Positions 29,201 through 33,388 of a DNA stretch of 49,724 nt are shown one piece after another. A program made the translations under genes and the position numbers. This DNA comes from an uncultured Oscillospiraceae bacterium. GTDB taxonomy: Bacteria > Bacillota > Clostridia > Oscillospirales > Oscillospiraceae. The stretch is from contig CANROF010000012.1 of assembly GCA_947632155.1 (NCBI GenBank), forward strand, positions 1 to 49,724, read 5' to 3'. How positions within the stretch are numbered: the first letter of the stretch is position 1; each line of letters opens with the position of its first letter. Under the pieces are notes generated by a model. The model was not told where the DNA came from. It saw nothing but the letters and a program-made list of their open reading frames with translations, and searched no databases.

Positions 29201-29307
29201 GTGGGGATGACCAACCGCAGCCCCTCGCACAGCGAGAGCACCATACACGCGCACAGCAAAATCGCTGTGAGTCTGCGCGGCAAGGCACACCTTTTAAAAC
29301 GCTTCAT
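17260..29307 (-). CDS. Giant LPXTG-anchored surface protein (VWA, DUF11 repeats, pilin-like domains)
   Basis: About 4,015 residues. The start MKRFKRCALPRRL (ATG 29307) has GGGAGG 8 nt upstream and begins a signal peptide ending near AHAAG. A VWA domain (~130-600) has an intact MIDAS motif DNSGS near 145 and VMLTDGAVTD near 376. A pilin-like domain (TLLVTKTVESLTG) lies near 1430. From ~2000 to ~3630 there are about ten DUF11-type repeats (VGDxITYxITWxN ... DPLDxGVDFVSA ... GGVYDxATHTVTW). Two Spy0128-like domains interrupt them near 3060-3270, and one SpaA-like plus two Spy0128-like domains follow (3638-3950). YTVTEAE matches the glutamate box of isopeptide-forming domains. The C-terminus is LPNTG near 3970, a hydrophobic segment and a basic tail, so sortase anchoring is expected; no sortase gene is in the window. 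Likely an adhesin or fibre. A recombinase-bearing inverted-repeat segment lies just upstream. Confidence 0.9.
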   Translation of the reverse strand: MKRFKRCALPRRLTAILLCACMVLSLCEGLRLVIPTAHAAGEPGTAGVTRQADPSTMDTYKQMLDFSGNTRYAGRLWSDKSVFALGDITNDKDDDWDGKTLTLDLADDGVTGSIELDEDFLHVYSALGSSMEIVGVPPVRTVIVFDNSGSMYNSTSTADEGQRLWDSQRIAKTVAAINNAIDMLMLASQYNEVSVVLFGDGANKGENEEQETSNGTSRYHGNSTAVTILPMKHYEPGKDAVEDYEDDGIIDPSNNTQYLTAGWSKNNDKKKIDQPDGGNLSQEDGGKGEGGWVFVNNEICELNADDTTDSDNPGHIWYKNGTGWNGWNNCGDNKYTAYSNGTTNIQAGIYQGMQELLNANKTEQVGNQVYQCVPSLVMLTDGAVTDALDNWLTPTTSNGVTSNAMGFVCDFSYKGVSFVQKNDPDGTDLNNSDRKGTSWNQFLAVKGDKGTEDPKRSASDEAEKATKGDLYYEAVASADAGDKKISYEENVLYNDEFPKTTKVTGDSLTAMQALANQYRDNEAYMIFNYLLTTAYYKQAVKSAYNVSGTDDWSIYTITVDMPDPTTQGFNAGFDAKDATKAAITSNPAMMNPGKCFNIDWLENSGYLTQTAGDTGNNTYYDDYTVGDMTVEGIQKAIQAWETWKTAESANELGLTTFRSIQSGWNFLTNNVKGKIKVYKDGSPINQEQGDTYDDKKFTDNYPSPGHSSFWRVYAEQKLGTGTGNGDFYIPTKAEATTAAGKAGFKLGDLSYDYVTKAYYASTAGDATQDLANTFEEIVDAITAPLFTPVAGANDLGVEDSVTYMDPMGKYMEVKDVKGLALFGEYYNIVKTAVYDYQWNDAYMKATDQGAGTKELPEGWYNGEPTAADYQPTAPSGKTSDQMWNEGWVYRVNYRTAAQFVPSLYEMNTALPGDAVTKMQNTVYTFYRIADEDVDRSELHMNPAYGTDVPEGADKDTPGVYALSDLRIWVEDSGDYNDSLGDVLTDTNYDEALWINIPVNMLPLRTVSINLGSPTAGHDDQWSYTTNLDSDDPGYKASSFPLRVFYTVGVSDEVLENNRINMAGAISPEYVLKNKITTAEAAAARGVAQGNVEFFSNWYNPLNRYGDYATTNIDYTYGDPVTSFSPASDNRYYLFEKALPLYRAAYQYDGTDWKKVEPSANSGGRLLAVLNEGTDAAGIASKVTDMSPKEGDIVLLKNDILKDVTKPDDESTDDPFSSDGYYFLAIEFYNLEANNKAEFTQYVITRKGSEFGSAYSAAGISNGDMLVWHDVSGKNTQDYPYLSYTETNDPTRGKEYIGTEIDPDTGWYMGVEKGKAPTDKPTSTPEGEWVVSAKPGGLRVGDLSQAVQNKGGTYSSTDDQAIIKSYYDKRYPDTDYENLTWGFYSDNVTRTANNYYMPTISTASSARADDIIVNTYLGNNGRLYVADTTLLVTKTVESLTGEVDNNEEFNFQVFIKGITGTQSAVVVRWNETAKSWQRQFHYIDLELDGQLFLQTEDGQKAMVDENGKRVIPASDGVGYVYADNTIKNYFGTVYYVYIGKNKTNEAGGSDTGFRVYHNNDVDENGVISGSDVKIDGSTFKAAKVWLVSEDEYTSAWNNLDPIRNSEFNISNYSDKSISYFELLTIDPNVSDTTEITISTPYRTSSAYWTKELEFGKNANPNDGSGTMGSTLTEGDLYDQIIPSADRPDYFPADLTNETIAASTAEFTLKNGQALLFSGIPNATVYRVTERLTDAQMDKGYSLKEVSHTQQVGSTSTYRPGAQLIPVYYNDGTTYGWYGGGAYPNTYDANKTEKGLMWAVDQDGNLNEETYFHYEPFHHTNAVVWEAYSTMVADAPGDNHHQPAGVPDGSSTFWLWDEGKQMSTDTGLSHDVGDNPSCKPLGEGGCDEDIGGNQVRHYFFKDGVLRDLHYEGEGSGYIRNIGRYITSPTVHFGVYGEDQNYATKDQTEMKPNTNYNGVYSVFGNTGTYEESANFVNTFNKSKSETAINGDSSRPTGDGTGSQPGVQVGDTITYTIEWANTTGDTARVVIIDPLDDGVDYVDSTEGGVHYAVKEQADAALAGIYGTQNPATVDNGHVVIWDLGKKGANEHGSVTLTVRVNGRAAKWWDYDGDGVADAPVPANPDDYMVRNRATVRVADNSYYTNTIVNPVGQPDKTETNIDRAEGDDVTVGDANLTPGDDGKYHGPLVYVGDQITYEITWRNYKDVPATVTIRDPLDPNVAFVRAENGGVYDAATHTVTWNLGVQPAGAEGTVTLEVRVLSSATPVGWVDNTAYVQVNGDPEQQTKTVENPTPKTEKTETDPGDGELVNVGEKVTYTVTWDSRITLEEGETLESVTVTDKLDPGVDFVSASDGGVYDEGTHTVTWKLTGENAKTAGSVTVTVLVTQRALVGGGTFVDEDYRKEGGIESEGGQLVQNRASVQFNDDPEIHTNIVKNPVGPKKEEAAPGDRQQVQVGDEIHYRIHWQNYKDESAAVVIEDPLDPGVDFVRAVFNGMTLNAADGSDCHTEQTVTLPANGAGVSQNIPVIQYFNGESSDHTPNHCVVWNLGVQPSLSEGWVDLYVKVNSKAVNYWQYGTGDTPNTNDGKDHEVVDRASVQVGNDTKIYTDIVENPIPEKTETKAGASTNPELKPKTGADNTVVGPLVNVGDAVTYTIKWKNAYDKPAKVVITDALDPGVDFVRADNGGIYDEITHTVTWTLLDCAPNSEGAVTLMVKVNSNATPAGKIDNQAKVTVGDSSAYTGIVENPTPELKKTEVSPGEGMLVKPGDQVDYTIHWNNYKDGEAVVTVTDELDPGVDFVSAEFEGVKLSAAEQTASGTATLDGEEVKVTISYDKASRTITWTIGITGKGVPAQYKGDVYFSVIVNENADRLHTYNETGSFKESETGEDDYRILNQGGVQVGNDAKLLTEIIPNPTKPVKDEAEINDRKVTVTTKGNVKVGPEVTVGDEITYTVTWQNTEETQVRVVLTDTMSDGLEYVAAGVVTAGDNGELVYGDAANGVLTHNGQSITWTFTAEAGARGMVWVKARVTADAVTKVKNGASVKIGDKDATELTPVENPVTAGLTVKKTVTGSGDRTRKFHFTVTLGDRTVTGTYGDMDFTNGVAEFTLSHGESKTARNLPSGTTYTVTEAEADQDGYTTSATGAEGVIPESGNALAEFTNYKPTTPPPGPSTGNLTVTKTVTGVGDKTREFHFTVTLSDRTVSGVYGEMTFNGGVAEFTLSHSQSKTARNLPSGTTYTVTEAEANQDGYATSATGDTGRIPTGGTVTAKFVNDLPEGEPHKTEVTPGDGEYVSVGDAITYRITWKNNETEAATVTVRDPLDVGVDFVSASDGGVYDAATHTVTWTFADQPAGASGAVTLVVRVNAQATVAGKVVNQAFVRVGNNPEVETEIPENPTGEPHKTEVTPGDGLHVSVGDEITYEITWQNYENEAATVTIRDPLDVGVDFVSADNGGVYDAATHTVTWTLPDQAAGASGAVRLVVKVNAEALEDDMKVVNQAFVKVGNNPEQATEIPENPTDEKPHKTEVTPGDGETVRVGDEITYRITWINDDTGTATVTVRDPLDRGVDFVSASNGGVYDAATHTVTWTFADQPTGASGTVTLVVRVNANAVVAGKVVNQAFVRVGNNPEVATEIPENPTEQTGSLTVTKEVIGSGEALEGKTFAFTVTGPDGYSASFVLAAGGSVTLKDLKPGAYTVTEANTQVEGYILDVTGGGQVTVEARRVTNVTVTNTYTRPGTGNLTVTKTVSGNVTSNMTSFHFTVTLSEPLNGVYGGMTFTNGVAEFTLRHGQSRSAAGLPAGITYTVTEAEANQDGYVTTENGSTGTIPDGGTARAAFLNTRDVQTVEPVSGPLAVRKLVTGSEGEPNREFHFRVTLSEPLNGTYGGMEFVNGVAEFTLRSGEVMWGRQIPVGTQFTVEELDANQDGYTTVAQGTTGEIMDAVRSEVRFQNHRGRWTPEDDEPWEEIPDPEIPLAELPNTGDERHMAMWLSLSGMSFVALLAIAYLLFSKNRIVSRKGRHVKQ

Positions 29308-29407
29308 AATCATTTCCTCCCAGTAAGAAATAATTCGCCAGGGTTTTTTATGTTTTTGCGCATTTTTTTGCTGTTTTAAGCATTCTTTCACAGGCCCCCG
29401 CTCCCCG

Positions 29408-29432
29408 TTCGCAGAGTGGGCCACTCTGCGAA
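29408..29432. repeat. Inverted repeat, left copy (candidate recombination site)
   Basis: A 25-bp palindrome with arms TTCGCAGAGTGG and CCACTCTGCGAA around a single central G. Read on the opposite strand it equals the right copy (30879-30903), whose centre is C; with one flanking base the pair is a 26-bp perfect inverted repeat. It can also be read as 9-bp arms TTCGCAGAG/CTCTGCGAA around a 7-bp spacer TGGGCCA, the size usual for tyrosine-recombinase core sites. It lies about 100 bp upstream of the surface-protein start. Confidence 0.8.
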
Positions 29433-29433
29433 T

Positions 29434-29474
29434 TCAGGGGGCGGGGAGCGCTTTTCGCGGCCCCCGCCCCCTGA
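29434..29474. terminator. Strong GC hairpin downstream of the recombinase gene
   Basis: A perfect 13-bp stem TCAGGGGGCGGGG / CCCCGCCCCCTGA between the recombinase stop and the left inverted repeat. No T run follows on the - strand, so it is at best a partial terminator between the recombinase and the surface gene. CGCTCCCC (29399-29406) could pair with GGGGAGCG inside it as an alternative fold. Confidence 0.5.
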
Positions 29475-29516
29475 TTTTCCCGCCGAATCCCGCGGGGCTT
29501 TCCCGGCGCGCGCGGC

Positions 29517-29544
29517 GTCTGACGAAAAAGTCTGACGGCGAATT
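29517..29544. repeat. Paired short repeats, left of recombinase (candidate arm sites)
   Basis: GTCTGACG occurs at 29517-29524 and 29530-29537 (13-bp spacing). The second copy is the start of AGTCTGACGGCGAATT (29529-29544), which recurs exactly at 30709-30724 on the other side of the recombinase gene. It ends right at the recombinase stop codon. Confidence 0.75.
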
Positions 29545-30657
29545 CTACAGGCCCACCGCCGACAGCTTGTCCATATTTTCCCTTTTCAGCTCCAGGGAGG
29601 AGTGGACGTACCGGTCCAGCGTGATGCTGGTGTTGGCGTGGCCCAATATTTCAGAAAGGCTCTTCAGCTCAAAGCCCGCCTCCACGCACCGGGTGGCGAA
29701 GGTGTGGCGAATCGTGTGGAAGTGTACCCCCTCCAGGCCGCACTCCTTTGTATATTTGGCCAGCCGCTTCTGCACCAGCCGGGGCTCCATGAAACGCTCC
29801 GTGCCCGTCAGAAGAAACGCCGCCGGACAGTGCGGGTCAAACCGTCCGCACAGCCCGGCGGCGCTGTCATTGAGGGGTATCATCCGCACCGACGTGCCGC
29901 TTTTGGGGCTGCCGATGACGATTTTCGTCTTTCCCGGGCCCGCGTGGTCCAGGTCCCGTATTCGCTGCATGGTGGAGCCGACGCGGATCATCCTGTCGCC
30001 CAGGGACACGTCCTCCCACCTGAGCGCGCACAGCTCGCCGATGCGAAGCCCCGTGAGCAGGGCCAGGAGCACCCCGAACTTGCACGCGTCCATGTCCGTT
30101 CGGAGGAAGCTTACGAGCCTGCGCTGCTCCTCCTGGGTGAGTACCCGGGCCTCCCGCTTCGGCTCCCTGGGAAAAATCATCTCCACCGCCGGGAGGGCGC
30201 CGGGAAGCTGCTTTTCCGTGTACCGCAGGACGGAGCGCAGGACGGTCAAAATATCCCGCACGGTCTTCACCGACAGCCCCTCGCCCAGAAGCTCCTCCTT
30301 GAATCGCTCCGCCAGCGCCGTACTGAGCCCCTGGGGGAAGCAGCCGCCCAGCTTCGGGAGGATGTGCTTGGTCATCACGGAGTCGTATTTAATGAAGGTA
30401 GATTCCTTCACCCGCCCCCTTTCCGCCCGCAGCCATTCCCCGCAGTAATACGCGAACCGGTGGCGGCCTTCCGCCGCCGGGGGCGCGCCGGTGAGCAGCG
30501 CCGCCTTGCACCGCGCGGCCTTCTCCCGGGCCTCCCGGTAGGTCCTGCCGTAGCAGGAGCCGTATTTGAGCTTCCCGGAGAGCTCGCGCCCCTTGACATA
30601 CCGGGCCTCCCAACGTCCGTCTTTCCTTTTATAAATGTTTTCGCCTTTTCGTGCCAT
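29545..30657 (-). CDS. Tyrosine recombinase / integrase
   Basis: 370 residues. Residues 1-50 (MARKGENIYKRKDGRWEARY) form an arm-DNA-binding domain of the Tn916 Int kind, followed by a SAM-like core-binding domain. The catalytic domain is complete: Arg in LTGLRIGELCALRW near 203, HTIRHTF near 314, the GHAN His, and the nucleophile Tyr in DRYVHSS near 347. I start at ATG 30657, which has GGAGG 8 nt upstream; the longer frame upstream lacks a ribosome site. No excisionase, relaxase, phage or cargo gene is adjacent. The gene is centred between a 26-bp inverted repeat (29408-29432 and 30879-30903), which suggests it inverts or moves this 1.5 kb segment. Its partner in context is the giant surface-protein gene. 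Confidence 0.93.
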   Translation of the reverse strand: MARKGENIYKRKDGRWEARYVKGRELSGKLKYGSCYGRTYREAREKAARCKAALLTGAPPAAEGRHRFAYYCGEWLRAERGRVKESTFIKYDSVMTKHILPKLGGCFPQGLSTALAERFKEELLGEGLSVKTVRDILTVLRSVLRYTEKQLPGALPAVEMIFPREPKREARVLTQEEQRRLVSFLRTDMDACKFGVLLALLTGLRIGELCALRWEDVSLGDRMIRVGSTMQRIRDLDHAGPGKTKIVIGSPKSGTSVRMIPLNDSAAGLCGRFDPHCPAAFLLTGTERFMEPRLVQKRLAKYTKECGLEGVHFHTIRHTFATRCVEAGFELKSLSEILGHANTSITLDRYVHSSLELKRENMDKLSAVGL

Positions 30658-30691
30658 AGATTTTACCTCCCTAAATAATTGGATATGAATT

Positions 30692-30697
30692 ATTATA
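30692..30697 (-). promoter_or_regulatory. Probable -10 of the recombinase gene
   Basis: TATAAT on the - strand, 35 bp before the recombinase ATG. No good -35 lies at the right distance. The region where it should be is occupied by the repeat AGTCTGACGGCGAATT (30709-30724), so the promoter may be weak and controlled by the recombinase or another protein binding there. Confidence 0.5.
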
Positions 30698-30708
30698 CTC
30701 CCCCAGGC

Positions 30709-30735
30709 AGTCTGACGGCGAATTTGACGGTGAAT
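30709..30735. repeat. Paired short repeats, right of recombinase (candidate arm sites)
   Basis: AGTCTGACGGCGAATT (30709-30724) is an exact copy of 29529-29544. Within and after it TGACGGCGAAT (30713-30723) and TGACGGTGAAT (30725-30735) repeat with 12-bp spacing. These resemble the direct-repeat arm sites bound by the N-terminal domain of Tn916-type integrases. Confidence 0.7.
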
Positions 30736-30822
30736 ACGCATCGTTCGGCGCTCAGGCGTCCCCCCTCGCTGAACCGCGCTCCAAAAAAATGAAAAAATTT
30801 ATTCAAGGCGGACATTTATTTA

Positions 30823-30851
30823 TTGAATTTAGAAAACGGTTGTGCTATACT
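30823..30851 (+). promoter_or_regulatory. Outward-facing promoter inside the inverted-repeat segment
   Basis: -35 TTGAAT (30823-30828), exact 17-bp spacer, -10 TATACT (30846-30851). It points right, out through the right inverted repeat 27 bp away, into the nrdD terminator and the antisense strand of nrdD; no gene lies in its path. If the segment 29408-30903 were inverted it would point at the surface-protein gene, giving a 5' leader of about 150 nt. Confidence 0.7.
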
Positions 30852-30878
30852 GATACCGTTATAGGCTCAAAAAGTCCG

Positions 30879-30903
30879 TTCGCAGAGTGGCCCACTCTGC
30901 GAA
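30879..30903. repeat. Inverted repeat, right copy (candidate recombination site)
   Basis: Exact reverse complement of 29408-29432 (central base C here, G there), extended by one flanking G/C pair into a 27-bp palindrome. It abuts the A run that forms the tail of the nrdD terminator. No other copy of the arm TTCGCAGAGTGG was seen in the window. Confidence 0.8.
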
Positions 30904-30904
30904 C

Positions 30905-30936
30905 AAAAAAAGGCCGCCTCGCATTTTGCGAGGCGG
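30905..30936 (-). terminator. nrdD terminator
   Basis: A 10-bp stem CCGCCTCGCA / TGCGAGGCGG with a 3-nt loop, followed on the - strand by GCC and a run of seven T. It starts 30 bp beyond the nrdD stop. Confidence 0.9.
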
Positions 30937-30966
30937 TCATTTTGTTTTTAATGGGGAATTTCCGGC

Positions 30967-33165
30967 TTACAGGTGCAATACCCTGTCCCTTATCTCCTGG
31001 GTCCGGCCCTGGTTCCAGAACTGGGTGCCGATGTAGCCGCAGGTCCGGCGGGCGACGTTCATCTTGTTCTGGTCGGTGTTGCCGCACTTGGGGCACTTCC
31101 AGATGAGCTTGCCGTCCTCCTCCACGATCTGGATCTCGCCGTCCCAGCCGCAGACCTGGCAGTAGTCGGACTTGGTGTTGAGCTCGGCGTAGATGATGTT
31201 GTCATAGATGAACTTCATCACCTGCAAAACGGCCTCCAGGTTATTCTGCATGTTGGGGACCTCCACGTAGCTGATGGCGCCGCCGGGGGAGAGCGCCTGG
31301 AACTCGGACTCAAACTTGAGCTTGGTGAAGGCGTCGATGTTCTCCGTGACGTGGACGTGGTAGGAGTTGGTGATGTAGCCCTTGTCGGTGATGCCCTCGA
31401 TGATGCCGAAGCGGCGCTGGAGGCACTTGGCGAACTTGTAGGTGGTGGACTCCAACGGCGTTCCGTAGAGGGAGTAGTCGATATTCTCCGCCAGCTTCCA
31501 CTCCTTGCACTTGTCGTTCATCTTCTGCATGACGGCGAGGGCGAAGGGCGTGGCCTCCGGGTCGGTGTGGGACTTGCCGGTCATGTACTTGACGCACTCG
31601 TAAAGGCCGGCGTAGCCGAGGCTGATGGTGGAGTAACCGTTATAGAGGAGCTTGTCGATGGGCTCGCCCTTCTCAAGGCGCGCCAGGGCCCCGTACTGCC
31701 AGAGGATGGGGGCCACGTCGGAGGGGGTGCCCAGCAGCCGCTCGTGGCGGCACCGGAGGGCCCGGTGGCACAGCTCCAGGCGGTCCTCAAAAATCTTCCA
31801 GAACTTGTCCGTGTCCCCGCCGGAGCTGAGGGCCACGTCGGGCAGGTTAATGGTGACCACGCCCTGGTTGAAGCGACCGTAGTACTTGTGCTTGCCCGGC
31901 TCGTAGTTGCCGGCGTTGGCGATGTTGCCCACCCCCGCGTCAGTGAAGCGGTCCGGGGTCAGGAAGGAGCGGCAGCCCATGCAGGTATAGACGTCGCCCT
32001 TGAGCTCCAGCATCTTCTTCTCGCTGATGTAGTCGGGCACCATCCGGCGGGCGGTGCACTTGGCCGCCAGCTTGGTGAGCTCCCAATACCGGGACCCCTC
32101 GGTGATGTTGTCCTCCTCAAGGACGTAGATGAGCTTGGGGAAGGCGGGGGTGACCCAGACGCCGTCCTCGTTCTTCGTCCCCTCGTAGCGCTGGAGAAGG
32201 ACCTCCTTGATGATGAGGGCCAGGTCCTCCCGCTCCCGCTCGTTCCGGGCCTCCCCCAGGTACATGAAGACGGTGACAAAGGGGGCCTGTCCGTTGGTGG
32301 TCAGCAGGGTCACCACCTGGTACTGGATGGTCTGGACGCCGCGGCGGATCTCCTCCAAAAGGCGGTCCTCCACGATCTTCTGTATTTTCTCCTCCGTGGG
32401 GTTGACGCCCAGGGTCACCAGCTCCTGCTCCACGACCTTGCGGAGCTTCCGGCGGGAGACGTCCACAAAGGGCGCCAGGTGCGTAAGGGAGATGGACTGG
32501 CCGCCGTACTGGTTGGAGGCCACCTGGGCGATGATCTGCGTGGCGATGTTGCAGGCCGTGGAGAAGGAGTGGGGCCGCTCGATGAGCGTCCCGGTGATGA
32601 CCGTGCCGTTTTGCAGCATGTCCTCCAAATTCACCAGGTCGCAGTTGTGCATGTGCTGGGCGTAGTAGTCCGTGTCGTGGAAGTGGATGATGCCGGCCTC
32701 GTGGGCCTCCACGATGTCCCGGGGCAGCAGGATGCGCTCGGAAAGGTCGCGGCTGACCTCGCCGGCCATGTAGTCCCGCTGGGTGGAGTTGACCACCGGG
32801 TTCTTGTTGGAGTTTTCCTGCTTGGCCTCCTCGTTGCAGCACTCGATGAGGGAGAGTATCTTTTCATCCGTGGTGTTGCTCTGGCGCACCAGGGACCGGG
32901 TGTAGCGGTAGGTGATGTAGTTCTTGGCTACCTCAAAGGCCCCGTGGGCCATGATCTGCTTCTCCACCAGGTCCTGGATCTCCTCAACGGAGGGGCTGCG
33001 GCCCATGTTCTCGCAGTCCAGCTCCACGGACTCGGAAATGCGCTTTATCTGGAGGGGCGTCATGCGGGCCGTCTCCTCTACGGACATGTTGGCTTTGCTT
33101 ATGGCGTTCTCGATTTTTTTGATGTCGAATTCCATCTCGACGCCGTTTCTCTTTATTATTCTCAT
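30967..33165 (-). CDS. nrdD: Anaerobic (class III) ribonucleoside-triphosphate reductase
   Basis: Reduces ribonucleoside triphosphates to deoxy forms by glycyl-radical chemistry, with formate as usual reductant. The 732-residue protein has an N-terminal ATP-cone (MRIIKRNGVEMEFDIKKIEN, residues 1-95) for allosteric control. The catalytic barrel follows, then a C-terminal zinc site of paired CxxC (CQVCGWDG and CPKCGN) and the radical loop RRTCGYIG, with the radical glycine near residue 712. ATG 33165 has GAGGTGAT 5-10 nt upstream. The oxygen-sensitive enzyme supports an anaerobic host. Its activase gene nrdG lies apart at 14770-15294. A promoter and a pair of NrdR-like boxes precede it. Confidence 0.95.
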   Translation of the reverse strand: MRIIKRNGVEMEFDIKKIENAISKANMSVEETARMTPLQIKRISESVELDCENMGRSPSVEEIQDLVEKQIMAHGAFEVAKNYITYRYTRSLVRQSNTTDEKILSLIECCNEEAKQENSNKNPVVNSTQRDYMAGEVSRDLSERILLPRDIVEAHEAGIIHFHDTDYYAQHMHNCDLVNLEDMLQNGTVITGTLIERPHSFSTACNIATQIIAQVASNQYGGQSISLTHLAPFVDVSRRKLRKVVEQELVTLGVNPTEEKIQKIVEDRLLEEIRRGVQTIQYQVVTLLTTNGQAPFVTVFMYLGEARNEREREDLALIIKEVLLQRYEGTKNEDGVWVTPAFPKLIYVLEEDNITEGSRYWELTKLAAKCTARRMVPDYISEKKMLELKGDVYTCMGCRSFLTPDRFTDAGVGNIANAGNYEPGKHKYYGRFNQGVVTINLPDVALSSGGDTDKFWKIFEDRLELCHRALRCRHERLLGTPSDVAPILWQYGALARLEKGEPIDKLLYNGYSTISLGYAGLYECVKYMTGKSHTDPEATPFALAVMQKMNDKCKEWKLAENIDYSLYGTPLESTTYKFAKCLQRRFGIIEGITDKGYITNSYHVHVTENIDAFTKLKFESEFQALSPGGAISYVEVPNMQNNLEAVLQVMKFIYDNIIYAELNTKSDYCQVCGWDGEIQIVEEDGKLIWKCPKCGNTDQNKMNVARRTCGYIGTQFWNQGRTQEIRDRVLHL

Positions 33166-33193
33166 TCGTATCACCTCGCGCGAAAGTACTAAA

Positions 33194-33222
33194 AATATAC
33201 CACATATTCCGCCGTGGGTCAA
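33194..33222 (-). promoter_or_regulatory. nrdD promoter
   Basis: On the - strand: -35 TTGACC (33217-33222), 17-bp spacer, -10 TATATT (33194-33199), about 30 nt before the nrdD ATG. Confidence 0.8.
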
Positions 33223-33229
33223 GGGGGAA

Positions 33230-33278
33230 TCCATACATGTTGTGTTTTTGGGATTTGTCACAACACTATATGGTGTAG
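33230..33278 (-). promoter_or_regulatory. Pair of NrdR-like boxes upstream of nrdD
   Basis: Two matches to the NrdR consensus ACACWATATWTWGTGT: TCCATACATGTTGTGT (33230-33245, 11 of 16) and ACACTATATGGTGTAG (33263-33278, 12 of 16). They are 33 bp apart, about three helical turns, as is typical of paired NrdR sites (family knowledge). They lie just upstream of the -35. Confidence 0.55.
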
Positions 33279-33388
33279 CGGACACAAATTCGACAAAATC
33301 GGCGGAAAACCGGCTGAAATTGCGCTCAATTCTTCGTTTCCCCGTGTCGAAATCTGTAGAAAATTGTATATTTGCACAAAAAAGTATC

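Noticed and set aside
30658-30741. Longer N-terminal extension of the recombinase (28 codons)
   Set aside because: It would place the start upstream of the TATAAT at 30692-30697 and lacks a ribosome site; the ATG at 30657 has GGAGG.
29408-30903. Prophage or integrative conjugative element marked by the integrase
   Set aside because: No phage structural, replication, excisionase, relaxase or conjugation genes lie on either side. nrdD and the surface gene adjoin the segment directly. A tiny integrative element remains possible and is mentioned as the alternative.
30973-33192. A 739-codon open frame antisense to nrdD
   Set aside because: Shadow frame of a GC-rich gene; no recognisable domain, while the other strand is a complete NrdD with zinc site and radical loop.
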